Shown in pieces: positions 28,431 through 37,576 of a stretch of 64,000 nt of DNA (position 1 is the stretch's first letter; each line of letters starts with the position of its first letter). The notes under the pieces are model-generated. The model saw nothing but the letters and a program-made list of their open reading frames with translations, was not told the origin of the DNA and ran no database searches. The position numbers and the translations under genes were made by a program. This DNA comes from CBDCVN01 sp965223585 (GTDB taxonomy: Bacteria; Deinococcota; Deinococci; Deinococcales; Trueperaceae), in NCBI GenBank assembly GCA_965223585.1, contig CBDCWW010000024.1:124001-188000 (forward strand), in the 5' to 3' direction.

Positions 28431-28826
28431 ATGATTTTAGAACAGGACCAACTAACTTTACGTGTTCGTAAGGCTATAGTCAGCGCTGCAAAAGCTATTG
28501 ACCTTAGAGCAAGCTTTGCTCCCGGAAGGCGCAAAAGTGATGTATTACTTGTCAAACTAAGAGGTAAGCGCGAGCATGCTCATATTATAGCTACCCATTT
28601 AGTAGACATTTTTCCTGAAATTGATATTGAGGTTCTAAAGGGTATACAACAAGATAACTATTACAACTTTACCCTAGTGGTCACTCAAAAATTAGCTGAT
28701 CAAGAAGTTATAGCTAAAGAAAGACGTGCTAAGCTTATTGCTACTATAGCAAAAGAATTAAATGATCCAAATCAACTAGCTATTCCACAGGAATTGCATG
28801 ATACTTTGTTTCTAGAAAATATTTAA
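28431..28826 (+). CDS. Hypothetical 131-residue protein
   Basis: No family was recognised. From ATG 28431, preceded by GGAGG at 28421-28425, the protein reads as a basic, mixed alpha/beta soluble domain with LTLRVRKAIVSAAKAIDLRA at the N-terminus and a long C-terminal helix rich in Lys, Glu and Ala. An upstream TTG (28419) in frame would overlap the ribosome site and is rejected. The long leader (28170-28430) contains a CCTGCCCTAAGG segment that recurs, inverted, near 30442 and 31757. It lies downstream of proS on the same strand. Confidence 0.65.
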   Translation: MILEQDQLTLRVRKAIVSAAKAIDLRASFAPGRRKSDVLLVKLRGKREHAHIIATHLVDIFPEIDIEVLKGIQQDNYYNFTLVVTQKLADQEVIAKERRAKLIATIAKELNDPNQLAIPQELHDTLFLENI

Positions 28827-28933
28827 GCTAAAATAGTTTCTGCCTAGCTAAGCATAAGTTTTTTGGAAAAGTAAAGTTTTACCTCAGGCAAATATATATT
28901 GCCTCTTAAATCTAAGCTTTATGTCTTATAATG

Positions 28934-30271
28934 TTAATAAGCACCCTTAGAAGATAGCACTACAAAAAGAGTTCGACTTATAATGTATATATCAAGCCAT
29001 ACTGACCAGTTCCTGACATAGTAGGCATCAAGTCTTACTCTTTGATCATAACTTAACTCACTCCTACCTAAAATTTGAAACAAACCTGTTAGACCCGGCC
29101 TTACTTGGGTGTATAGATGAGCTTTGTTTGCATACCAATCTAATTCATCTGCCATAATAGGGCGTGGCCCTACAAAACTCATTTCCCCTCTAAACACATT
29201 CCATATCTGGGGAAGTTCATCTATAGAAAACCGCCGTAAAATGTAACCGGGACGAGTAATGCGTGGATCAGAGCGAAGCTTGCGTGTTTGATCCCACTCT
29301 GTTTTAGCCTTAGAGTTTTTTGCTAGGTATGTTTCTAAGTGATCTTCAGCATTAGTGTGCATGGTGCGAAATTTGTACATAGTGAAGGGCTTCGCTCCTT
29401 TGCCTAGACGAGTTTGACGTAGGAAAACAGGTCCTTTGGAATCAAACTTAATCCACAAAGCAACAGAAATCATTATGGGCAAGGTTAAGATGCCTATAAC
29501 AAAGCTTAGATTTAAATCTATAAAGCGCTTTATAAATTTGTTGCGAGGTAAAAGCAAATTATTGCGCAGTTCCAAAGCCAAGTGCCCCTGTAGATCTCGA
29601 GGAGTAAGCCAAACACTAGCAACATCTAAAAGATTAGGGACCAGCCATACCTTCTTGAAGCGCTTGTTAAAATCATCAAGTATAGTCGAAAGATTATTAA
29701 TACCGTCGGGAACTAATAAGCAATGCGGGCAAGTTATATTTTGGGGTGGTTCCCCTGCACTTTGCCCTAAAACACGTAATCCTAGAATAGGGGTTTTTAT
29801 AAGAATATCTTTTAGCTCATTAGCTCGTTCAGAAACGCCCACAATCCAGACATTTTCACCATAGATAGGACTATGGCTTAAAATTAATTTGACAAGTGCT
29901 CGAGCCATAGGCAAAACCAAAAATAGAAAGAAGCAGGTTAGGACAATGACAATGCGTGAGTAGTCCGTATTAAATTGGAAAAGTGCACCACCAGCAAGAG
30001 TGAAACAAGCTACAAAAAAGGTGGCAATTGTTTCACGCCGAAGTTCATCGGCTGGGTTAAGCCCGTAACCGGGATATAGGGCAAATAATCCTCGCATAAA
30101 TACTAAAAGTAATAGTGCTGGCCAAAGACTAAGGTAATTACGAACAGGGGTGAATGGCTCGATCCCAAGCAAGGGAAGAATCTTGGCTCTTATGAAAATT
30201 ACTAGTAAGGTCAGTAAAACAGTGACTAATACATCAACAACAATTAAAACCAAGCTGACTAAATGTTTCAT
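28934..30271 (-). CDS. Polyisoprenyl-phosphate sugar-1-phosphate transferase (WcaJ/WbaP type)
   Basis: This 445-residue membrane protein has about four N-terminal helices (residues 5-125), a soluble middle region, a further helix (near 250-275) and the C-terminal bacterial sugar transferase domain. Hallmarks of the domain are KFDSKGPVFLRQTRLGKG, PFTMYKFRTMHTNAED, the segment LRRFSIDELPQIWNVFRGEM and the PRP motif in SFVGPRPIM. It would attach a hexose-1-phosphate to undecaprenyl phosphate at the inner membrane, the first step in building surface polysaccharide or a protein-linked glycan. It is the last gene of the minus-strand glycan cluster that includes glf and two GT2 genes. Confidence 0.9.
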   Translation of the reverse strand: MKHLVSLVLIVVDVLVTVLLTLLVIFIRAKILPLLGIEPFTPVRNYLSLWPALLLLVFMRGLFALYPGYGLNPADELRRETIATFFVACFTLAGGALFQFNTDYSRIVIVLTCFFLFLVLPMARALVKLILSHSPIYGENVWIVGVSERANELKDILIKTPILGLRVLGQSAGEPPQNITCPHCLLVPDGINNLSTILDDFNKRFKKVWLVPNLLDVASVWLTPRDLQGHLALELRNNLLLPRNKFIKRFIDLNLSFVIGILTLPIMISVALWIKFDSKGPVFLRQTRLGKGAKPFTMYKFRTMHTNAEDHLETYLAKNSKAKTEWDQTRKLRSDPRITRPGYILRRFSIDELPQIWNVFRGEMSFVGPRPIMADELDWYANKAHLYTQVRPGLTGLFQILGRSELSYDQRVRLDAYYVRNWSVWLDIYIISRTLFVVLSSKGAY

Positions 30272-30555
30272 TTTTCAACGAGCATTTGTAGGCAGATGCC
30301 ATTCTGAACTTGTTTTCAGTAAATCACTGATATTAGTCTGTTTTCTTGAAAAGAATCCCCCATATTCATATATCCTTCGTTTAGCTTCCTTTACAGTGTT
30401 TTGCACTTCTCTGCACCCTGTCAAGAAAGCCTCTAATGAAGCCTCTAGGGCAGGCGGGAACAAGCTAAGACAGGCAGATTTGTCTTTAACCTGAGTCTGA
30501 AAGAAATTTATCTTCACTTCGTTCGACTTGAGTACTTTTATAATAGAATAGTTCC
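30272..30555. other. Intergenic region with AGGGCAGGC repeat
   Basis: This gap carries CTCTAGGGCAGGCGGGAAC near 30445, related to sequence near 31756 and, inverted, near 28345. An 80-codon open frame is present on the minus strand, but it spans this repeat and has no recognisable ribosome site. Confidence 0.35.
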
Positions 30556-31410
30556 TTAGGGTTTAACCTTAGCACCAAATTTGCCAAAAAGGCCATGCCA
30601 TAGACCTTTTGCTACTATGCTTACATCTTTAGGTGAAAATATAAGCGTAGCAAAAAGGAAGATGACCGTTTGAGCAGTGCCAAGAATATATAATCTAGCA
30701 CTATGAGTTCGACCAATCAAAATGCGGTTTCTAGCCAGATAATACTTTTTCCAAGCAGGTAGAATAGGATAAAGTAAAAACTCTTTGCCAAAAATATTAA
30801 TAGCTTTATTTTGCTTACTTAACTTCCAATCTGCATGTAAAATCAAGCTAGAATTGATTTGATAGATATTACCCCTTGCTTTACGGATACGCAGGCAATA
30901 CTCTGAATCGTCAGTGTAGATAAAGAAGTCTTTACGAGGTAATCCTACTTGCTCTATAGCTTTTCGAGAAACAGCAAAGCCTACAAACATAGCTTTATTA
31001 ATAACTTTAATTTGCTCATCACACTGTAAATTATTAGGGGTTTGTTGCACAAGTCTACTACAAAGTACTGATATACTATCTTTATATTGCTCTAAAAAAG
31101 GTTTTAGACAAGCCAATGAATTCTCGAGCGGCAAGGCATCATCATCCATGACCCAAGCCCAGTCAAAATCATTATCAAAAGCCCACTGCATCCCTGCATT
31201 AAAGCCGCCTGCTCCACCTAGATTTTGATTTAGCTCGAGCAAAACCAAATCAGGATAATTTTCTTTTACAAACTCAGCAGTACCGTCAGTGCTAGCATTA
31301 TCCACTACTAAGATTTGATCTAGTGGCCTAGTTTGTTGCTGTAAGGCTTTTAGACATTCAACTAAGAGTTCTTGGCGATTATAGGTAACTACTACTGCAC
31401 AAACACGCAT
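30556..31410 (-). CDS. Family 2 glycosyltransferase (GlfT-like)
   Basis: This is a GT-A fold glycosyltransferase of about 285 residues. The N-terminus RVCAVVVTYNRQELLVECL is typical. VVDNASTDGTAEF and the DDD metal motif in WAWVMDDDALPLENS follow. The later YTDDSEYCLRI segment and basic region match galactofuranosyltransferase-like enzymes. A hydrophobic stretch near residue 250 suggests membrane association. I prefer the ATG at 31410, which aligns with the family, over the GTG at 31440. Being near glf, it probably transfers galactofuranose. A MITE-like repeat separates it from glf. Confidence 0.85.
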   Translation of the reverse strand: MRVCAVVVTYNRQELLVECLKALQQQTRPLDQILVVDNASTDGTAEFVKENYPDLVLLELNQNLGGAGGFNAGMQWAFDNDFDWAWVMDDDALPLENSLACLKPFLEQYKDSISVLCSRLVQQTPNNLQCDEQIKVINKAMFVGFAVSRKAIEQVGLPRKDFFIYTDDSEYCLRIRKARGNIYQINSSLILHADWKLSKQNKAINIFGKEFLLYPILPAWKKYYLARNRILIGRTHSARLYILGTAQTVIFLFATLIFSPKDVSIVAKGLWHGLFGKFGAKVKP

Positions 31411-31657
31411 AAATTCCAATTCATTCAACTTGAGCTTCACTAACTAGTTCTTCGAATGCGGTTTTTATAGCTGCCTCACATACCTTGGGTGAGACGAAAC
31501 GAAATATATTCTTAAGGTCCATATAATTCACCTTTAGGCAAGGTCTTTGTGCATATGATAGCTGCATTTACCACCCTCACTTGTCTGGATCTTGATTAGC
31601 ATGATTTTAGGATTTTCCTGATTTTTGTTGTACGTTTCCATATTGATTGTTTACTAC

Positions 31658-31866
31658 TGTCTGAACTGTAATTCGTCTGATTTTTGTGATTTTCCTGACT
31701 TCTCTTTTGGGACTCTTCAATTTACCTTCCCTGACAGAATTACCTTCATTTTGCTCTAGGGCAGGCAAGAACAGATTAGGGCAGGTGAAGATAAACTTTT
31801 ACATTCCTTGTTTACCATTGTCAAATCATAGTTAATCATTTAATCACGAAAATCAAAGTTCAGACA
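31658..31866. repeat. MITE-like element with TGTCTGAACT ends; supplies glf stop codon
   Basis: TGTCTGAACTGTAATTCGTC at 31658 is matched by the inverted copy AATCAAAGTTCAGACA at 31851-31866, giving a 209-bp unit with imperfect inverted ends. The right end runs into glf: the last codons of glf (M-S-E-L-stop) are encoded by TGTCTGAACTTTGA of the repeat. A third, degenerate start lies at 31581. The same family appears at 25923, 49434, 53891, 53994-54118, 55822 and 60060-60160. Confidence 0.65.
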
Positions 31867-32977
31867 TTTTAATTTCCTCAAAAAGACTAAGTGCCCGACC
31901 TACTGCCTGATCCATATTGTAGTACTTGTAATCAGCTAAACGACCTGCAAAGTATACATTTTCTAATTTTTTAGCTTCCTGCTGGTATTGCCTATAAAGT
32001 TCCCGATTCTCTTCTCGAGGAATAGGGTAATAAGGCTCATTCCTATTAGCCTCATAGCTTTGAGGGAACTCCTTAACTAAAGTAGTATTAAAAGAAATTT
32101 GTCCAGTCAGATGTTTTTGTTCAGTAATACGCGTGAAATCATGTTCATTGGGATAATTTACCGTTGCTACTTTTTGAACATACTCTGTATTTTCACTAAA
32201 AAATTCAAAGTGAAGACTACGATAGGGTAATTTACCATGAGAGAAGTCAAAGAAGGTGTCTATGGGCCCAGTGTAAATCATCTTATTGAAGTGGATGTCG
32301 TTTTCAATTTCCCTATAATCTGTGTTTAAAAGCACTTTTATGTTGGGGTGCTTGATCATTTTTCTAAACATAGCTGTGTAGCCATGTTTGGGCATAGATT
32401 GGTAACTGTCTTGAAAGTAACGATTATCACGGCTAATGTAAACTGGCACACGTCCTGTTACCGCTGGATCCAAGTCTTCAGGTTTTAGATCCCACATTTT
32501 AGTGGTGTAGCCTAAAAATAGCTTTTCGTAGATATAGTCAGCTAGAAATTTTAGTTCATCATTTGCCGATTGGCGTAACTTTAGGATAGGCACTTTGATG
32601 TTGAAGCCAAATTGGTTGATTAGGGATTGCTCGAGCCTTTGGGCATACTTAGGTGGAAAAAGAGTATAAAGCGAGTTAAGGTTAAAAGGTATAGGTACTT
32701 GCTGGCCGTCAATAACTCCTAGCACATGATGGTAGTAAGGCCGCCACTGGGTAAACTGTGACAAGTAGCGCCAAACTTTTTCCGAGTTGGCGTGGAAGAT
32801 ATGCGGCCCATAGCGGTGAATCAAAATACCATGCTCATCATATTCATCATAGGCATTACCACCAATATGGTCACGTTTCTCAACAATTAGTACTTTTTTA
32901 CTTAGCTGCATTGCTAACCTCTCAGCAAGAGTTATGCCCGTAAAACCAGCACCTGCTATGAGCCAATCAAATTTCAA
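31853..32977 (-). CDS. glf: UDP-galactopyranose mutase
   Basis: This 374-residue flavoprotein opens with the FAD-binding motif IAGAGFTGITLAERLA and IVEKRDHIGGNAYDEYDE. The conserved HRYGPHIFHANSEKVW and the later WDLKPEDLDPAVTGRVPVYI are active-site regions. It interconverts UDP-galactopyranose and UDP-galactofuranose in the cytoplasm, supplying the neighbouring GT2 enzymes. Its start overlaps the upstream GT2 stop by 4 bp (ATGA), showing tight coupling. Its 3' end is unusual: the final five codons lie within a dispersed MITE-like repeat, so the native C-terminus was probably replaced by the repeat end. Confidence 0.95.
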   Translation of the reverse strand: MKFDWLIAGAGFTGITLAERLAMQLSKKVLIVEKRDHIGGNAYDEYDEHGILIHRYGPHIFHANSEKVWRYLSQFTQWRPYYHHVLGVIDGQQVPIPFNLNSLYTLFPPKYAQRLEQSLINQFGFNIKVPILKLRQSANDELKFLADYIYEKLFLGYTTKMWDLKPEDLDPAVTGRVPVYISRDNRYFQDSYQSMPKHGYTAMFRKMIKHPNIKVLLNTDYREIENDIHFNKMIYTGPIDTFFDFSHGKLPYRSLHFEFFSENTEYVQKVATVNYPNEHDFTRITEQKHLTGQISFNTTLVKEFPQSYEANRNEPYYPIPREENRELYRQYQQEAKKLENVYFAGRLADYKYYNMDQAVGRALSLFEEIKMSEL

Positions 32978-33927
32978 GTTAATTCCTTTATCTTTGATTT
33001 ATGTCCTTCTAAATTGCCTCTCAAACCTTCATAAGCAAACTTTATAACCTTTAATGGAGTTAGGTTATTGCTTGTTTCAAAAGACAGAAGAATAAAACGA
33101 CTAATGTGCAGTAACCAAGGTAGTAACCCTCCTCGATATTGATATGCTAGATAGGCATAGTTACGAATCAGCAAGTAATCTTTCAATTCGGATCCTCCTA
33201 AGGGAACTGTTATCTTTGTGCCCAAAATTCTAAGTTCCCTACGCTGTGTACGGTCGGGTGGATGCTTAAATGTTGCCAAGATTACTGTAGCTAGCGGTAA
33301 ACGAGCACGCTGCATGCGAAAAAAAAAGTCCCACTCATCACCCCAGATAAAGAAGTCTGCATTTGGTAAGCCCACTTTTTCAAATACTGTATGTGCGACC
33401 AAGATACCATTGAAGGGGCTAACAAAACCTTCTACTAGGCCATTAGAAGAAACCTTCTTAAGTTCTGAGTAGGAATAGATAGCTTTACGCCCGAATATTT
33501 TTTGACTGTCCTGCTCAGAACGGTAGATAAATGCTAGCGATTCTTCAAGTGGATCATCTGCTGATAATACTACTGGGCCACGGATTAGTAAGTATTCTGG
33601 AGCTTTTAAGAGCTGCTCTAAAGTATCTACCTGTGGTAGCCCATCATCATCCATAAGCCATATCCACTGCGCACCTGTAGCTATTGCTGCTTTTGCACCA
33701 TGATGAAAACCACCTGCTCCGCCTAGATTTTGCTCGAGGTAAAGATGAGTTACTTCTGGGAATTCTTGCTCGAGCATTTCCCTAGTGCCATCTGTACTGG
33801 CATTATCAACCACTATAATTTTAGTAGGAAGGACAGTTTGCTTATTTAAACTTAATAAGCACTCATGCAGCAAGTGTTTACGATTGTGAGTTACAGCTAC
33901 AGCACAAACAGCTTTTAGAGGATGCAT
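32974..33927 (-). CDS. Family 2 glycosyltransferase (galactofuranosyltransferase-like)
   Basis: This 317-residue GT-A enzyme has CAVAVTHNRKHLLHECLLSL, VVDNASTDGTREM, and the metal motif WIWLMDDDGLPQ. FIWGDEWDFFFRMQRARLPLA contains the acceptor-site acidic/tryptophan pattern of GlfT relatives. It overlaps glf by 4 bp and shares ordering and motifs with the GT2 at 30556-31410, so the two look like ancient paralogues. It probably transfers galactofuranose or a related sugar during assembly of the surface glycan. It is the first gene in the cluster; the segment 33928-34076 upstream holds no gene. Confidence 0.88.
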   Translation of the reverse strand: MHPLKAVCAVAVTHNRKHLLHECLLSLNKQTVLPTKIIVVDNASTDGTREMLEQEFPEVTHLYLEQNLGGAGGFHHGAKAAIATGAQWIWLMDDDGLPQVDTLEQLLKAPEYLLIRGPVVLSADDPLEESLAFIYRSEQDSQKIFGRKAIYSYSELKKVSSNGLVEGFVSPFNGILVAHTVFEKVGLPNADFFIWGDEWDFFFRMQRARLPLATVILATFKHPPDRTQRRELRILGTKITVPLGGSELKDYLLIRNYAYLAYQYRGGLLPWLLHISRFILLSFETSNNLTPLKVIKFAYEGLRGNLEGHKSKIKELT

Positions 33928-34076
33928 TTTCTCTATTAGAACCTTTTATGGTGTGCTAGAAAAATTAAAATTTACTCTTGTTCGCCCTTACATTTCCTAG
34001 GAAGCAGAATGAAGGTAACTCTGCTAGGGCAAGTATAGTGAAGGACAATCCAAACCTTCAAGGTTTCTATTGTGTC

Positions 34077-34925
34077 CTACTCCAAGTGCAAACAAACTCC
34101 ATAGGTATCTGGACCAACATGGGAAGTAATTACCGATCCCATTTCATGGCTTCCTCTATTTTCATAGTCTATGCCTGCTTCATCTAAGGCTTCTTGCAAG
34201 TGTTTAAGACTATCAAGGCTTTGAACATGGACAAAATGAGCAATTAGCTTGCCTTCATAACTACTAGCATAAGATTTGGTGTATTTAACCAGTTCTTTTA
34301 AGGCTTTTTTAGTACCTCGAGCACGGCCCAAAGGACTAATGACTCCTTCGCGCACTTCTAATATTGGTTTAACGCTTAACAAACTACCAACCAATGCTTT
34401 TGCTTTTCCTATACGTCCTCCTTTCTGTAAAAAATCTAGACCACCTACGGTAAAGTAAATAACGCCCTTATCGCGTATATTGTTCAGCACATCTAAAATA
34501 TCAGGTAAGCTTGCTCCTACCTCACGCATAGCAACAGCTTTCTCTACCATAGCTCCCAAACCTAGGGAGGCTGTACGGCTATCATAAACTGTAACAGGCA
34601 CATTATCGTTCTGTCCCGCTAGCTTAGCAGATTGATAAGTCCCTGATAAGCCACTACTAATTGTTAGGCAAAGGATTTCTTCAGCACCTGCTTGTACAGC
34701 AGCTTTATAGGCAGCTTCAAAATCGGCAGGAGTAGGTTGGCTGGTTTTGGGCAAGTCTGCACCAGCATTTACCCTTATTATAATTTCTTCAGGAGTGATT
34801 TCTAACCAATCTTTGTAAACCTCGTCTTTAAAGTTTACATACAGTGGCACACTGTAAACAGATAGCTCATTAAGTCTTGCTTGACTTAGATCACATGTTG
34901 AATCAGTAACTATTGCTAACTTCAT
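34077..34925 (-). CDS. DegV family fatty-acid-binding protein
   Basis: This 282-residue protein starts with LAIVTDSTCDLSQARLNEL, the DegV N-terminal signature in which the Ser-Thr pair contacts a bound fatty acid. LPKTSQPTPADFEAAYKAA, ILCLTISSGLSGTYQSAKLA, and VYDSRTASLGLGAMV are further diagnostic segments. Family members bind long-chain fatty acids in the cytoplasm and present them to fatty acid kinase. No fakA-like gene is seen nearby. The gene is single on the minus strand, with a small decayed ORF region upstream. Confidence 0.93.
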   Translation of the reverse strand: MKLAIVTDSTCDLSQARLNELSVYSVPLYVNFKDEVYKDWLEITPEEIIIRVNAGADLPKTSQPTPADFEAAYKAAVQAGAEEILCLTISSGLSGTYQSAKLAGQNDNVPVTVYDSRTASLGLGAMVEKAVAMREVGASLPDILDVLNNIRDKGVIYFTVGGLDFLQKGGRIGKAKALVGSLLSVKPILEVREGVISPLGRARGTKKALKELVKYTKSYASSYEGKLIAHFVHVQSLDSLKHLQEALDEAGIDYENRGSHEMGSVITSHVGPDTYGVCLHLE

Positions 34926-34960
34926 AGTTTAGTTTATATTGTATTACTGAAATTTCTTTG

Positions 34961-35172
34961 TTGAACCTCACACCCTTAACTTGGAAGTTGCCGCCTTTAC
35001 CTAAAGAGGCTCAGGAAGTCAAGATCCAAGTAGTAGGGGAAAGAAAACATCTCATTCTCCCCAATATTAATATTTCTAATAGGAAGCTGCAAAAAATAGA
35101 ATAGGTGCTACCTTTGTTACACGTCGGACTCCTGCTTCACAACTGGATTTTGAGCAGTTTCTTGAGTTATAA
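34961..35172 (+). pseudogene. Possible decayed small gene
   Basis: Two short coding-like stretches lie in different frames. One is 34961-35104, reading LPPLPKEAQEVKIQVVGERK and on to LQKIE before TAG. The other runs from about 35092 to 35172, ending TRRTPASQLDFEQFLEL and TAA. Their composition is protein-like and they may be one frameshifted gene, but I do not recognise the family and there is no ribosome site. Confidence 0.25.
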
Positions 35173-35178
35173 GGTTGA

Positions 35179-36087
35179 TTAGTTAATGTAAGCATAAGTT
35201 TTATCGCCCAAAAACTCAGGAGTGCTCTGACTAATCTTATTAACCACATTAGATTGCCCAGCCTTATAAAACTCGTTTCTAATTACTGTTAGAAGCTCAT
35301 GTGTTGAAAAAGGTTTCCTTACGTAGCAACTGGCACCCAACTGCAATGCTTGTTGTTTAGTCGCTTCATCACTAAATGCTGATAGTATAATGATGGGCAC
35401 ACTACTAGATAAGCTTCTAATTTCCTTTAATAAAGTAAAACCTGAACCATTAGGTAATTTTAAATCAAGAATAATTGTATCAAATAAGGCCAAACTTGTT
35501 TTGATAAGTTCTTGCGCTTCAACAAGGTCTGATAAAGCTCTAAAACCATATCCCTCATGTCTCAAAAAATTACTAAGTAGTGTGCGCATAGATAGACTAC
35601 TATCTACAAAAAGAATTGATTTCTTAGTTTTCTTTCCAAGTACTTCAAAAAGAGAAGGGTCACTAACAATGGCTTCTTCAAAAATATGCGTGTTAATTTC
35701 TTTTGCTTTTTTGCGGAGCAATAAGTCTAGAGTTTTAAGTACTATCTCCTTACTAAGATAGCTGTTTAAATATCCATCAATTTTAAGAAGTGCTCCTTGG
35801 GACTTAATTAGTGGAGTCATTTTGGGACTAAACATAATTATAGGTGTGTCTTTTAGTCGATTTACACAGCGCATGCGGTTAGCAATGTCTAATCCACTTA
35901 TATCAGTTAACTCAGTATCTAAAATAGCAATGTCGGGCACCGTTTGCTGTAGGTATTCTAATGTAATTCGACCATTACGCAAAGGAACACTTACATAGTT
36001 ATCCTCATCTAAAGTTTTCTTGAAAAATTCTAAAGCTCTTGCATTATTCGTGGATAGAAGGATGACAGGATCATATTTTGGAAACAT
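35179..36087 (-). CDS. Two-receiver-domain response regulator without output domain
   Basis: This 302-residue protein has two REC domains. The first (residues 6-125) keeps a phosphoacceptor-like Asp in IAILDTELTDISG but lacks the acidic pair (ILLSTNNA). The second (about 155-285) has ILFVDSSLSMRTLL, IILDLKLPNGSG, the Ser switch residue in IIILSAFSDE and the conserved Lys in YVRKPFST, so it looks phosphorylatable. No DNA-binding, GGDEF or other output module follows, so it may act by protein contact or phosphotransfer. The partner kinase is not adjacent. Ribosome site is weak (AAGGTGAA upstream). Confidence 0.8.
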   Translation of the reverse strand: MFPKYDPVILLSTNNARALEFFKKTLDEDNYVSVPLRNGRITLEYLQQTVPDIAILDTELTDISGLDIANRMRCVNRLKDTPIIMFSPKMTPLIKSQGALLKIDGYLNSYLSKEIVLKTLDLLLRKKAKEINTHIFEEAIVSDPSLFEVLGKKTKKSILFVDSSLSMRTLLSNFLRHEGYGFRALSDLVEAQELIKTSLALFDTIILDLKLPNGSGFTLLKEIRSLSSSVPIIILSAFSDEATKQQALQLGASCYVRKPFSTHELLTVIRNEFYKAGQSNVVNKISQSTPEFLGDKTYAYIN

Positions 36088-36266
36088 AAGTTCACCTTAA
36101 GCCTTTCATATTTTTTAATAGTAACTGCCAAGAATTTGCCATCATCGAAGTTAAGTCAATCTTTTGAATCTTGCTTATTACTGAGTTTGCCCAAATTCTC
36201 AAAATTAAAAAAATTAGTAGAAAACAGACTTATAGTAGCAGTAAGGTCACTAGGACACTTTTTGGT

Positions 36267-36291
36267 AAAAAATGCCTGATTCGTCAGGCAT
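36267..36291 (-). terminator. Intrinsic terminator with UUCG-type loop region
   Basis: On the minus strand the stem ATGCCTGA / TCAGGCAT encloses CGAA, followed by a T-run (TTTTTT). It most likely terminates the 36488-36913 gene, from which it is now separated by a 133-bp inverted-repeat element. Confidence 0.7.
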
Positions 36292-36424
36292 CTAGTACCT
36301 TGTCAAGACTAAAATGAGGGGTAGTAGCTAACAAGTTTTTGACAAGATTCCTCGGTTGTGAATTGGATTCTCAATTTAATTCCTTAGCTCTTTACCCCTC
36401 AAACTAAACTTGACAAGGTACTAG
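36292..36424. repeat. 133-bp inverted-repeat MITE-like element
   Basis: CTAGTACCTTGTCAAG at 36292 is mirrored by CTTGACAAGGTACTAG at 36409-36424. The arms continue inward as TAAAATGAGGGGTA against TACCCCTCAAACTA, with a GAATTGGATTCTCAATT-like loop region. No coding capacity is visible. It sits between the 3' end of a hypothetical gene and its terminator. I found no second copy in this window. Confidence 0.7.
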
Positions 36425-36487
36425 GAGCAATTATTGAAAACACTAAGAACACTTTAATACCACACAGCTTTCAGCCTGACGATTAGC

Positions 36488-36913
36488 TCACAAGTGGCAT
36501 CCTAAATTTAAAGGTGATTTGCTATTCTGTTCCTGATACGTGATTACCGGATTAATTTCATCCAAGAACGTTTCCCAATTATCAACTGTATCTTCAGTAA
36601 CAAAGTAGGGTTTTCTTCTTTTCTCGTAAAAGGGATGGGTTTTTTCTAGGGTATAAGGTTCAATAAGTGCAGCCATAAGGCCACGTCTATCAGGATTCCC
36701 TAAATGAAAAACATCAACTGAATATTGAGGAAATTCCTGAGATACTCTGAGATAAAATTCAAGGGCATTATCTTTTTCTGTATTCAAACTCATTACCAAA
36801 ATATCATTTTCACGATTGCCTTTATCAAATTCAATTTCAATTTCATTTTCTTGGGCAAGAAAATTTATCTTTTCCTGCAAAGCTCTAGTCTGATGTGGAA
36901 GTATGGTTGGCAT
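36488..36913 (-). CDS. Hypothetical 141-residue protein
   Basis: I do not recognise this family. The protein is soluble and acidic to neutral with a predicted alpha/beta content; motifs are ILPHQTRALQEKINFLAQEN at the start, NALEFYLRVSQEFPQYSVDV in the middle and a C-terminal WETFLDEINPVITYQ. No signal or membrane helix. The upstream sequence AAAAGGAATGATTAAAT carries a ribosome site. It ends about 200 bp before an intrinsic terminator, with a MITE-like element inserted between. It lies next to the surface-structure locus but transcribes away from it. Confidence 0.6.
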   Translation of the reverse strand: MPTILPHQTRALQEKINFLAQENEIEIEFDKGNRENDILVMSLNTEKDNALEFYLRVSQEFPQYSVDVFHLGNPDRRGLMAALIEPYTLEKTHPFYEKRRKPYFVTEDTVDNWETFLDEINPVITYQEQNSKSPLNLGCHL

Positions 36914-37480
36914 ATTTAATCATTCCTTTTCTAAAAAGATTTAGGATTTTTGTTAGGATAAAAAATCCTTTGTCATTAAAAATTAAACAAATGCTGTACA
37001 GAGACAACTTACTCCCAAAGCTAGGTACAGAGGAAATTTGACTAAGGGAGTGTAGTTGATAAATGTTGAATCTTACAAGACGTCATGTTTCCTTTCCGCA
37101 GTATTTTCGTTTAATTTTTAAACAAAATCATTACTAAATTACTGCTATTTCGCAGTGTAAAGAAAATATACTTACTAGATTCTGAATTCTTAATAGAGAT
37201 AAGAGCAGTGGGCAGTTTAGGCTAGATTGTGAACAGGTCAGAACTCAAACATAACATTATGTCTAAAAAGATTCTTTTATAAGGTTATTCTGTTCAAAAT
37301 AACCTTCTTTGAGTTTGTTTAAAATGGCAAATAGCAGTCTTGTTAGTAATTATCTTGATTTTTGATATAGTCGTAAGTTTTTAGTAATAGTAACATTTCT
37401 ATATTTTAATCTAATGAATTTATTTATTTTAGTAACGATATATTTATAAAAGGTTACACTTTTTTATTATTCTTAACACT
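36914..37480. other. AT-rich intergenic region
   Basis: About 570 bp of very AT-rich DNA separate divergent genes. TTATAAGGTTATTCTG and AGAATAACC-like inverted pieces near 37275-37310 are visible. This stretch probably holds the promoter of the secreted-protein locus that starts at 37481, but no clear -35/-10 pair can be defended. Confidence 0.4.
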
Positions 37481-37576
37481 ATGAAAGCTCTTTTGAAAAA
37501 TAAATATCTAACAATCCTAGATGAAATTGATAAGGAGCATCAAAAGATTGGGTTTGTAAAAAGATTGGGTTTATAA
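37481..37576 (+). CDS. Possible 31-residue leader peptide
   Basis: The short frame MKALLKNKYLTILDEIDKEH continues for 11 more residues and ends with TAA one base before the ATG of the next gene. An AAGATTGGGTTT direct repeat (37545-37556 and 37561-37572) forms its end. Its position immediately before a gene lacking its own ribosome site suggests translational coupling. Whether it is translated is unproven. Confidence 0.35.
   Translation: MKALLKNKYLTILDEIDKEHQKIGFVKRLGL

Noticed and set aside
30275..30517. An 80-codon minus-strand frame before the sugar transferase gene
   Set aside because: It spans an AGGGCAGGC repeat also found in noncoding positions, has no ribosome site and no family match. 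It cannot be excluded, but the support is too weak.
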